Shown here one piece after another: positions 57,801 through 64,000 of a DNA stretch of 64,000 nt; position 1 is the stretch's first letter, and every line of letters begins with the position of its first letter. The stretch is from Maratus speciosus (Eukaryota; Arthropoda; Arachnida; Araneae; Salticidae). The translations under genes were made by a program, and so were the position numbers. Under the pieces are notes generated by a model. It saw only the letters and a list, made by a program, of their open reading frames with translations. It searched no databases and was not told the DNA's origin. The stretch covers positions 197,844,559-197,908,558 of the forward strand of contig OZ010788.1 in NCBI GenBank assembly GCA_963932465.1, given 5' to 3'.

Positions 57801-60800
57801 CGTAGAATAATATATAATATAGGCAATAAAATGTACGAAAAATACCACTACTTTCACATTCAACACATTCATTTTTAATTTCGCAAAATCTTATATCCTT
57901 TACAATATTTTAAATATTTGTTTTTTACGTTCACGGTTACTTTCAGGATCATTGAATCGATACATTTCCTCAAAATTATACCAACTTTGCCTGTAAGAAA
58001 TAAAATTAATATACACTTTTTTCACACGAAGAAACATTTTAAAACGAATCTTAGAACAAAAATATTATTATTTTATACAGATGAAACGTTATTTGGAATT
58101 GTATAGAGAGATTCGGGGCCCCTAACATGATCTCAATTGGCGTGGGGTCCTAGACAACCGCTCCGTTTGCCGATAGTTACGCCTGCTCCGAGCCAAAGCA
58201 GACCTCTAACATAAACGCGCTGACAAATCTGGAAACCTACAATCGAAACTTGCCCAGCATTCCATAGGTGAATGCCATGTACCGTGTGGGACAGATTTTC
58301 TACTTATTGCTGCTTTTTTAACAATGTTATAATATCCTCAAATTAAAACAAGTATGCTAAAATGAAAATCTAGGGGTTTTTGTTATTTTTAATGTATAGT
58401 TTATATTTTAACAACTTAAAGTTAATAGATAAATACCTTAAGGTATTGATGTAAGTGTCAGGCGCAGACATTTTGTTCGTTTTTCATGGAATGGTCCTGA
58501 AACGGGTAGGTTACTTAGGTCTAGGATTTAAAATGTGGACGGTTTTTAAAATTATAAAAGGACTATTTCATATCATGTGTGGAACGGTTTTTCTACATAT
58601 TACTGCTGTTTTAACAATGCTATTGTATACTCAAACTAAAACTACTGTGCTAAATGCTAAAATAGAAGAGCGCCGATTATCCAAACAAGTTGGGACCGAC
58701 CCTAGTTCAGATAAGCAAAAGTTCGGATAAATGGACAGACAATTAAGGGATGTTCCTGACTATACTAAAACCTTCATACTTTATCCAGGCTTAGGACTGG
58801 CAACACCAATTAGTGCTATCGTATCTAAAAACTTTTTTTTTTCTCTTTTTTATCATTTCTGAACTCCAGAGATTATAATTTAAGCCAAAAAGCTTTTGAT
58901 TGTTGCTTGCTTCAAAGAAGACGTTCTTTCCAATGCTGCCACATCTCGAATTCTTCCTAAATACGTTAGTTGAATAGGATCAAAGTTCTGCCGTTCGAGC
59001 CATTTCATATCTGTTTCCAAACATTCAAAGGCTTCGTTATGTGATGGACCTGGGTCATTTTCAGAGCATCCGTTTTCATTTCTTCAATTTCTTTTTCATC
59101 TTAAATCTCATCATCATTAAAAAATTTTTTGGAGAGAAATAGGCTGTTCGGATAATTGGAAGTTCGGCTAATTGGAGTTCCGATAATCGGCGCTCTACTG
59201 TATGTAAATCTAGGGTTTTTTGTTATTTTTAATATACAGTTTATATTCTAACAAGTTGTAACAGGGAAACAAGTTAATAGACATAAGGTATTTATGTAAG
59301 TGTCACGTGCAGGACAATTTTATCCGTTGCTCATGGAATGGCCCAGATACGGTGTCCCAGTTACCCCATAAATTTTCAAGAATGGGGTAACTGGGACATG
59401 TATCCGGGGTAATGGACCATGCTGGATCTAGTTACCCCAATAGTTATAAATAATTTTTTTCAGTTTCTCTTACTACGGGAAATAAATATCTCCATTGTTT
59501 TTTGCTCACAATAAAGAAAATTATAGAATACCTTATTAAAATTACGTGATAAAATTTAAAAAAAAAGCATATTGGGTGGTATCAAACCAAATTTCTTGAC
59601 CCCTTGAGAGGCGGTGATGCCGTTATGGCATCACATAATTTTAATCCCTAATTGCCACATTGGAACCGGAATTATATAATGAAAATTTCACCTTTATTAA
59701 GTACGCGAAATTATACTTTTACTTGTTTACAAATAGATTATCTTGTAAATACTGCTGTCATTAAATTATTTCAACATTTTACGAATTTAAGTACCTTGCC
59801 CCTGAAAGCGAGATAGCCAAACCTTGAAATTGTACGATACACAGGGATTGCATTCTATAGGGAAACTTTTATTGTTCCTACCACTATTTTGAAAATAACA
59901 TTTTCATCGCACCTTTGCTTTAGAATATGTTAAATAAAATGATCCTGAGGTAACTCATTAAGGGTTCTGGTAGGAACAATAAAATTTTCCCTATATAATG
60001 CGACTCCTGGATACAGATAAAGTACTTAAGTACTTACGTAGCCGTTTGCATACTTGCCAGCTTTCCCTTAAACTTCCGTAAAATGTGAGTTAAATTGACC
60101 CAGGTTAAACACATTTCAAACCAGAAATTTACTAAAGAAATTAATTAAAACAGCTTTCATAGAGATACATGATTTTAAATCTATAATGATACATCAAATA
60201 AATTTTCTGGTTAGTAACGCGTATAACCTGAGTTAATTTAACTCACATTTTACGGAAGTTTAGTTGAATGTTGGCAAGTATGCGTTTATTTATAGATTTA
60301 TCTTGCTATTTTTTCCCTTAAAATACCCATGTGACTTTTATACTTATTACCTATACTAAAGTACATAAGTACTTACTTAATTTTTATGTTTTTGGTATAA
60401 ATAAATCTAATATTTTCACTTTTAATGTTTATTTAGACACATTGACTGCAAAGGTTTCCCTTACAGCACTCTTTAGTTGATATATAATTTACATGATCTG
60501 CCTGTTTTAAATTTTTTTAAGTTGTTTACATCTTTTCAAACAGGACCTGATATTCCATATGAAAAAAATTAAACAGGTGTGGAACATAGACTCTCCTGGT
60601 CCACTTACCCCATTTTTATGAGGCAACTGGACCCATGAGGAAAGAAAGATGAAATATGCATATTTTTATATTTTTAAACATTAAAATGTAATTTTGTGTA
60701 TTTCTGTCTGATAGAGGGAACCTAACTGAACACATTTACAGAAGTTCAGACTTTAATTCAAATGAACATTAGCTTTTTGAAGTTGAATTGTCAGAAGCTC

Positions 60801-62324
60801 CAGAGTCACATTGTAAAATCATGGCCCAGTTGCCCGAACTAACCTTACTCCGTTACAAACATAATGAAATTAACATGAATTTCTGAGGTGCACTAATGCA
60901 GTTATATACAGAGCTGCAGAAAAGAATTGGAGTACCTTTCCGGCTATTTGAGATAATTGTTGAAGTCAGTTTTTCAAATGTGCTATATGTTAGATGATTA
61001 CTTAAAATGAGACTAATGTGATATAACGATAATCACATTTGAATCAAATAATAAAGGTAAGGGAAATCTGCTTACCTTTTCTTCAGGATCGTCCACGGTA
61101 ATTTTCTTCTTATCCAGGTAAACTTGGATTAATCCATTAAATATCTGAAATATCCAGAGTGATTTCACCTGTAAAGAGCTTGTAATTTTTATTTATTATA
61201 AAATGTGTATTTTCTTGTTATATATATCCCAGGAATTTTGCAGCATTTTTGGTTTTAAACTAATATTTTTATATATCTAAAGATACATACTGGAGCATAA
61301 ATTTTTGCTCCTGTCTCGGTTAACACATTCACAGAAACTAAAAGAAAATAATACAAAACATTATTTAGTCTTGATTAATTACATAAAATAAATGCAAGGT
61401 TATTTATATTGATAAAAAACTGATTTTCATTTAAAGTCAATAAATTGTTCATATAGTTTTTATAATGTCAGTATTGTAGCTTTATAATGCAAGTTTTTAT
61501 AAAATTTTGATTGACAGTTGAAAAGATGAAACAGGAAGTAATGTTCTAATTTCGCAACATGATGGGTGGATAAAGAAAACAGTTTCACTTATTGCAGACA
61601 TTAAGTGTTTTTGAAAAGCAATCAACTTGATATATGATAAGTTTTATCTATTTCTGAAGAGATTAATATTTCTAACACTATATGCATTTTCTAAAACGTT
61701 TATTTAGGTATCTTATTTGCCTAAATTGCTAAGTTTTGTTTAAGTATTCTGGAAGAGTTGGAAAGTGTTTCATAATCTATGCTTGACGCATGATTTTCCT
61801 TTCTTGTTTATTTTTTGAAGTTGAAGGCGTAAATGCAAAGTCACGAATTCTTATTCATCATTCGAGTTATCCGGGTAACTGCTTGATAACTCAAGACTTA
61901 AAAAACCGCATGCTTTAGAGTAAGCACAGCTTTATTAAACTGTTAATTAGGTTTTGAACTATTATATTTTTCATTTCAGATCAGCCTGTTATTTGCTGCG
62001 TCTCTAGTTAGCTCTGTTCTTAGCCTTGGACCTTGGACATACCCTGTTTCCAACCGATATTTGTTAAATGGAGTTCCACCATATTCTGGTAGATATATTT
62101 TAAATGGACTTGCACCAGCTCCAGTAGCTCCTGTGGCTCCCATTGCTGCTGCTCCTGTTGCCGCTGCTCCCCTTGCTGCTGCACCTTATTCTCCATATGT
62201 GAATCCATCAGCATATGTAAATGATTACTATGGTTATGCCGCTTCTGCAGCTCTCAGCAGTTACCCTTACAATTATTATAGCTATCCTTATGGAGCTTCT
62301 TACTCTTACGTATGGAAAAAGTGA
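48855..62324 (+). CDS. Secreted Ala/Pro/Tyr-rich cuticular-type protein (two exons: 48855-48866 and 61980-62324)
   Basis: Exon 1 encodes MNSL and ends at TTG before gtaagt. Exon 2 starts after 'ttcatttcag' in the same phase (0), giving a 118-residue protein. Residues 1-19 form a signal peptide (hydrophobic 'ISLLFAASLVSSVLS', cleavage probably before 'LGPW'). The mature part has two 'RYLLNG/RYILNG' modules (about 30-48), an Ala-Pro block with 'APVAPVAPIAAAPVAAAP' (about 50-71), then a Tyr-rich tail ('YPYNYYSYPYGASYSYVWKK') ending at TGA. Ala-Pro motifs and Tyr richness are typical of arthropod cuticular proteins, and an intron a few codons into the signal peptide is common in their genes. No RR (chitin-binding) consensus is seen, so the exact family is open; a silk- or gland-secreted structural protein is the main alternative. 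It is presumably secreted by epidermis. The core promoter is at 48753-48788. Confidence 0.85.
49023..50306. mobile_element. Non-autonomous hAT element with TSD GTTATAGA
   Basis: The ends are CAGGGTTGCCGGCTTTTAGC and, inverted from the right, CACGGTTGCAAAAAAGCCGG. Several 'GGCCAAAAAAAGCCGG'-type words form subterminal repeats at both ends. The exact 8-bp duplication GTTATAGA lies at 49015-49022 and 50307-50314. The 1284-bp interior is AT-rich and non-coding. Confidence 0.9.
50851..52340 (-). mobile_element. Helitron of the 40644-44797 family, antisense in intron
   Basis: On the minus strand it starts TCTACATATATAAAAGCCG (52340) and ends CCGGGTAGTTCTGCTAG (50851), between A and T. The first 150 bases and last 250 bases match the Helitron at 40644-44797 closely. 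It is shorter (1.49 kb), lacks the two MITEs and has its own deletions. Confidence 0.9.
52397..52720. repeat. AT-rich palindrome with poly-A centre
   Basis: The left arm (about 52397-52530) and right arm (about 52575-52720) are inverted copies. They share 'TTTTAAAACAACTTTACTAT', 'GGCTTTTATAAAAA' and 'AAAGCATGTTATATATAAAA', with poly-A at 52532-52552 in the loop. It is probably a foldback MITE; no clear target duplication. Confidence 0.7.
53130..54530 (+). repeat. GGCCCGGCCCG-type repeat block, copy 1
   Basis: 'gggcccggcccg' (53168), 'ggcccgacccgtccgac' (53263), 'tggcccggcccgagt' (54277) and 'cccggcccggcccgtgg' (54479) mark ends of an old hAT-like repeat. 53280-53590 is repeated at 54520-54738 and continues after the HINE-like insertion at 56365; 54165-54430 matches 56980-57270. 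It encloses a TTGGCG-rich hAT-like fragment (53690-53860). Confidence 0.5.
53690..53862. mobile_element. TTGGCG-rich hAT-like fragment
   Basis: Repeated 'tttggcgatat', 'cgccaagttggcg' and 'cgccaaatttggcg' words, ending 'gcggcagaacagggtccctc', resemble a hAT terminus with subterminal repeats. The small open frame across it is not a gene. Related words occur at 8150-8235. Confidence 0.4.
54739..56364 (+). mobile_element. HINE-like element, family C, long form (8 units)
   Basis: It has the same ends as 30869-31631 (ACAAGTTGG..AGGTGCGTTCGTA and TACGAACGCACCTAAAAAGG). It holds eight tandem units starting at 54873, 55046, 55219, 55392, 55565, 55738, 55908 and 56081: spacing 173, with one of 170. 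The ACGG/ACAG run is at 56271-56306. The limits are confirmed by the uninterrupted paralogue at about 53500-53525. Inner units are nearly identical and the first and last differ, a sign of array homogenisation. Confidence 0.85.
56439..56640. mobile_element. piggyBac-type MITE with TTAA flanks
   Basis: TTAA at 56435-56438 and 56641-56644 flanks CCCCTTCAGGGGCACTGG and, inverted, CCCCTTGAGGGGCAAGC. The length of 202 bp is close to its relative at 37863-38062. A chance open frame spans it. Confidence 0.85.
56645..56925 (+). repeat. Dispersed ~280-bp repeat, copy 1
   Basis: It shares 'tctcaaatccaagggagcta', 'aaatactgtcaaag' and 'cacgtgacaagaat' with 63205-63480 in the same order and orientation. 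It starts exactly at the piggyBac TTAA. Identity is unknown. Confidence 0.6.
57010..57675 (+). repeat. GGCCCG-type repeat block, copy 2
   Basis: It repeats the order of 54180-54430 ('agattccgttcacagaag', 'ggcccggcacgagtctg', 'ggcatcggctcgtg'), followed by further 'gggccggcag', 'gacccggtccgacctg' and 'gtccggcccgat' words to 57670. It is an old hAT-like repeat family. Confidence 0.5.
57676..58200. other. Possible hAT-like fragment around unique AT-rich DNA
   Basis: 'gggccggctcagcgttgcgc' at 57675 and '..acgcctgctccgagcc' at 58180-58196 are weakly inverse. No convincing target duplication was seen. The interior is AT-rich. Confidence 0.3.
58664..59200 (-). mobile_element. pogo-like deletion derivative
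   Basis: The right end read inward is CAGTAGAGCGCCGATTATCG; the left end is a damaged GAAGAGCGCCGATTATCC. TA lies at 58662-58663 and 59201-59202. The neighbouring uninterrupted duplicate confirms the site. The interior keeps the transposase tail (next entry). Confidence 0.8.
58880..59083 (-). pseudogene. pogo-family transposase C-terminal fragment
   Basis: Minus-strand open stretch of 67 codons after an in-frame stop. It contains 'SHNEAFECLETDMKWLERQ' and ends 'SSLKQATIKSFLA' at TAA. The 'EAF..L...KWLE.Q' helix and a final 'KQ.TI..FL' resemble the natural end of pogo/Tigger-type transposases, so the stop is probably the original one. DNA-binding and catalytic domains are missing. Compare the related fragment at 18153-18395. 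Confidence 0.7.
59365..59841. other. Intronic sequence with 'gggtaactgggac' words
   Basis: 'agttaccccat', 'ggggtaactgggacatg' and 'tagttaccccaa' recur at 59355-59450 and again near 60600-60640 and 60820. They are probably remnants of one old element; limits unclear. No gene. Confidence 0.35.
59842..60009. mobile_element. 168-bp foldback MITE, TSD GATACA
   Basis: The ends are CAGGGATTGCATTCTATAGG and, inverted, CAGGAGTCGCATTATATAGG. Both arms then share 'TTTTATTGTTCCTACCA'. GATACA lies at 59836-59841 and 60010-60015. Confidence 0.75.
60048..60283. mobile_element. 236-bp foldback MITE
   Basis: The ends are GCATACTTGCCAGCTTTCC and, inverted, GCATACTTGCCAACATTC. The arms share 'AAACTTCCGTAAAATGTGAG' and 'TTAAATT.AC.CAGGTTA'. 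Flanks share GTTT only, so the family is unclear. Confidence 0.75.
60284..61075. other. AT-rich intronic sequence
   Basis: No supported exon or repeat limits; contains the 'ggtccacttaccccat' words mentioned above. Confidence 0.4.
61076..61144 (-). CDS. Candidate antisense exon (69 bp), gene not recognised
   Basis: On the minus strand 'atttcag' precedes and 'gtaagc' follows an open 69-bp stretch in phase 0/0 reading 'IFNGLIQVYLDKKKITVDDP' then EEK. Both other frames have stops. The peptide is amphipathic and charged, more protein-like than the translations nearby, and it joins in phase with the open stretch at 61291-61337 across a 146-bp intron. I do not recognise the family. It would belong to a gene transcribed against the cuticular gene and nested in its intron, or to a gene fragment. 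Further exons were not found between 60300 and 61980. Confidence 0.4.
61291..61337 (-). CDS. Candidate antisense exon (47 bp), upstream of 61076-61144
   Basis: Minus strand 'cttttag' precedes and 'gtatgt' follows. Entering in phase 1 and leaving in phase 0, it reads 'SVNVLTETGAKIYAP'. With the next exon it gives a continuous 38-residue segment. Short microexons are easily produced by chance in AT-rich DNA, so support is the combination of four good splice sites, matching phase and protein-like composition. Confidence 0.4.
61735..61807 (-). mobile_element. Solo 5' end of HINE-like family D
   Basis: From 61807 on the minus strand: ACAAGAAAGGAAAATCATGC, then 'AAGCATAGATTATGAAACAC' and 'TTTCCAAC', as at 10768. 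Tandem units are absent. It lies 170 bp from the exon 2 acceptor. Confidence 0.55.
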
Positions 62325-62506
62325 AAAAAAGTGTTTCGGATATCTTAGTAATCAGTCTTTGGATTTCATATTGGTAAGTAAAAAACACACAAATATACAT
62401 TCTAATGTTATTATTAACAACAATTTATTGTCACCATTTGCTGGCATGTGCACAGATTTTATGAGATCGGTACAGATATCGGATGAGGCCTCCGGGTATG
62501 CATATA
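62325..62506 (+). other. 3' UTR of the cuticular gene with a possible 3' UTR intron donor
   Basis: No AATAAA-type signal is found soon after the stop at 62324. A perfect donor, attg/gtaagta, lies at 62374. The transcript may therefore splice within its 3' UTR to an exon beyond the following MITE or beyond this window. Confidence 0.35.
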
Positions 62507-63143
62507 CGAGCGTGTATCAATAAGTTTTTGTCCTCATATAGAAATAATTGGGTAAAATTTATGAAATTGCCACATTGTATTAGTCCATTTTTATATAATC
62601 ACCGTGCACAGTAACACATTTCTGCTAACGGTATTTCAAAAAGAGGGGAGAGGACGTATTTCCTGGAGGAGGAGGCGCGATGGGAAATCCAAAGGGGGCA
62701 TTTTTCTAACTTTCGCCGAGTCCCACATGTGAGGGACATATTGTTGAAAAGGCCTGTGACCACTTATTCGTGTTATGCAACTCCCGAGCCCCTCCCCCCA
62801 AATTTGCCCCGGGGACATGAATGGTGTCCGCAAAATTTAGAAAAGTGCCTGCCTCGGAGGGCATATTGGAGGGAGGGTCTCAGGATGTGCATAACATGAA
62901 TAAGTGTTCACAGGCCTTTCAACAATGTGTCACATGTGAAGGTCGATAAAAGTTTGAAAAATGCGCCCCTTTGGGTCTACTATCGCGCCTCCTGGAATCC
63001 TCCCCCCTCTTTTTGAAAAATCGTTTGCAGAAATGTGTTACTGTGCACGGTGATTATATAGAAAAGGACTTATTCAATGTAGCAATTTCATAAATTTTAC
63101 TCAATTATTTCTATATGAGGGCAAAACTTATAGATACCCCTCG
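62507..63143. mobile_element. Fully palindromic mariner-type MITE, 637 bp, TA flanks
   Basis: The ends are CGAGCGTGTATCAATAAG and, inverted, CGAGGGGTATCTATAAG. Both are followed by 'CCTCATATAGAAATAATTG' and long matching arms (about 300 bp) up to a short centre near 62825-62850. TA lies at 62505-62506 and 63144-63145. There is no transposase. The small minus frame at 62636-62833 is a translation of the arm. Confidence 0.9.
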
Positions 63144-63204
63144 TACTTAATATAAAATCGGCTCTTCATCGAGGTCGCCAGTCAAAAAACGTGAGTTGCT
63201 TAAG

Positions 63205-63480
63205 GCTGTTCTCAAATCCAAAGGAGCTACTTTCTGACACATTTTTTAATTCACTTTTTGTTCGGAAACACATGAAACTGTTCTATGTATATCGGTGTAC
63301 AATGTAATCGAATGGCGTTTTCCACTTTGTGGTAAAAGCAGAGGATCTTTCAGAAAATACTGTCAAAGTGGACGTTTTGGACCGAATTCCTGACGCGGCA
63401 GCGCGAGAAAGGCCAAAAACTTGTCACGTGACAAGAATAACTTATAACTCGATAAGAATGTTTGTTATAAAAAAAATAGA
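63205..63480 (+). repeat. Dispersed ~280-bp repeat, copy 2
   Basis: Partner of 56645-56925, with the same order of shared words ending in 'gtcacgtgacaagaataa'. The open frame at 63329-63550 lies over it and is not supported because the other copy is closed. Confidence 0.6.
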
Positions 63481-64000
63481 AAACGCTATTCATTCGATTC
63501 CAAATCGCTTCGAATACTCAGGTCTGCCAATTTGTAAGTTGTATAGTTAAAAAATTGTAACTTGCAGTTCATAATTCTTTCATAATTCATATTACAAAAT
63601 TATAAATCAACGTATTTATGTTTGGGTTTTTTAGTATTATAACAATGCAAAAAATTATCACATTAAGATTATAATTTCAGGAGATATTAATAGAAATATG
63701 AAACTGTAATTAGAAATAGTAAATTAGAAATAGTAAATTTAGAAATAGTAAATTTTGATAGTTTATAATTCAAAAATGTATCCAAATAACTTGAAATTTG
63801 GTATTTAGGCATGATTTGAACCGAAGATTTAAAATATCCTCAGAGTAAAGATAAGAAGTAGAGGCCGAATCCCATTGTTATTTCGGCAGAACTTGAGGCA
63901 CACATGTTTCCGGCTTTCATCGCCAAAAGGTTGTCTTTTATGGCGGTGATCACCTTATTGGCAACTGTCGGATTTGATTTATGCGAGAGAAACGCCGATG
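63481..64000. other. AT-rich sequence to the window edge
   Basis: It contains a small tandem run of 'ttagaaatagtaaa' (63708-63756, three to four copies). No gene is visible. Confidence 0.45.

Larger units (their letters stand above)
58283..59350 (+). repeat. Tandem duplication of ~230 bp, second copy split by a MITE
   Basis: Copy 1 (58283-58510) runs 'gtgtgggaca..ttttctacttattgctgc', 'tgctaaaatgaaaatctagg', '..ggtattgatgtaagtgtca' and 'tcatggaatgg'. Copy 2 runs the same from 58578 and resumes at 59203 after the pogo derivative. Copy 1 therefore shows the empty target site. Confidence 0.75.
48867..61979 (+). other. 13.1-kb intron 1 of the cuticular gene, loaded with transposons
   Basis: It runs from gtaagt (48867) to a pyrimidine-rich 'tatatttttcatttcag' (61979). 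It contains a hAT element, an antisense Helitron, a long palindrome, GGCCCG-type repeats, a HINE-like element, and piggyBac, pogo and other MITEs. The branch region and acceptor are free of insertions; the closest is the family D 5' end at 61735-61807. Confidence 0.8.

Noticed and set aside
59580..59830. A third piggyBac-type MITE starting 'ccccttgagaggcgg'
   Set aside because: No TTAA on the left and no convincing inverse right end.
62061..62324. A separate gene starting inside exon 2 at a TTG codon
   Set aside because: The frame continues upstream to a proper splice acceptor at 61979 and joins in phase to an ATG exon with a TATA/Inr promoter, which restores a signal peptide.
1..64000. CRISPR array or prokaryotic operon
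   Set aside because: Tandem repeats have no unique spacers of constant length, and there are spliceosomal introns, SINEs and eukaryotic transposons.

Overview
The window reads as AT-rich (roughly 65-75% A+T by eye), gene-poor nuclear DNA from an animal, most likely an arthropod and plausibly an arachnid. The reasons are a secreted Ala/Pro/Tyr-rich cuticular-type protein whose signal peptide is split by a first intron after four codons, tRNA-derived SINEs, pogo, Tc1, hAT, piggyBac and Helitron relics, and a DUF4817-type transposase N-terminus. The order-level call is inference. Nearly all open frames in the window are chance frames inside repeats and are not annotated.

Layout. 1-9.2 kb: degenerate tandem repeats, two SINEs, duplicated AT-rich segments and a mariner-like MITE carrying a transposase fragment. 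10.7-14.7 kb: Helentron-like (HINE-like) tandem-repeat elements, one nested in another; one holds a 966-bp CpG-rich passenger with promoter-like motifs. 14.8-18.9 kb: a dead Tc1-like element, a foldback MITE, a pogo/Tigger deletion derivative and a SINE with clear target duplications. 18.96-25.36 kb: one giant palindromic foldback element with a Helitron inserted in its left arm. 26-40.2 kb: ~185-bp tandem repeats, a 5.25-kb near-perfect tandem duplication, hAT elements, HINE-like elements and an element built of a 31-bp minisatellite in two opposite orientations. 40.6-44.8 kb: a second Helitron hosting two nested MITEs. 47.3-48.8 kb: minisatellite, MITE and the upstream region of the gene. 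48.75-62.4 kb: the only confident gene, two coding exons separated by a 13.1-kb intron packed with a hAT element, an antisense Helitron, a HINE-like element and several MITEs; two candidate antisense exons lie near the end of this intron. 62.5-64 kb: a fully palindromic mariner-type MITE and unique sequence.

How it fits together. The window is mainly a record of nested transposition. Paralogous empty sites inside the window define several insertions to within a few bases. The most unusual theme is a set of elements with different interiors but one architecture: a 5' end like ACAAGTWGG, 143-174-bp tandem units, a GACA/ACGG-type tetranucleotide run, and a 3' end like CTAAAAAG preceded by sequence complementary to the 5' region. 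All identity statements come from reading by eye; no search or alignment was run.
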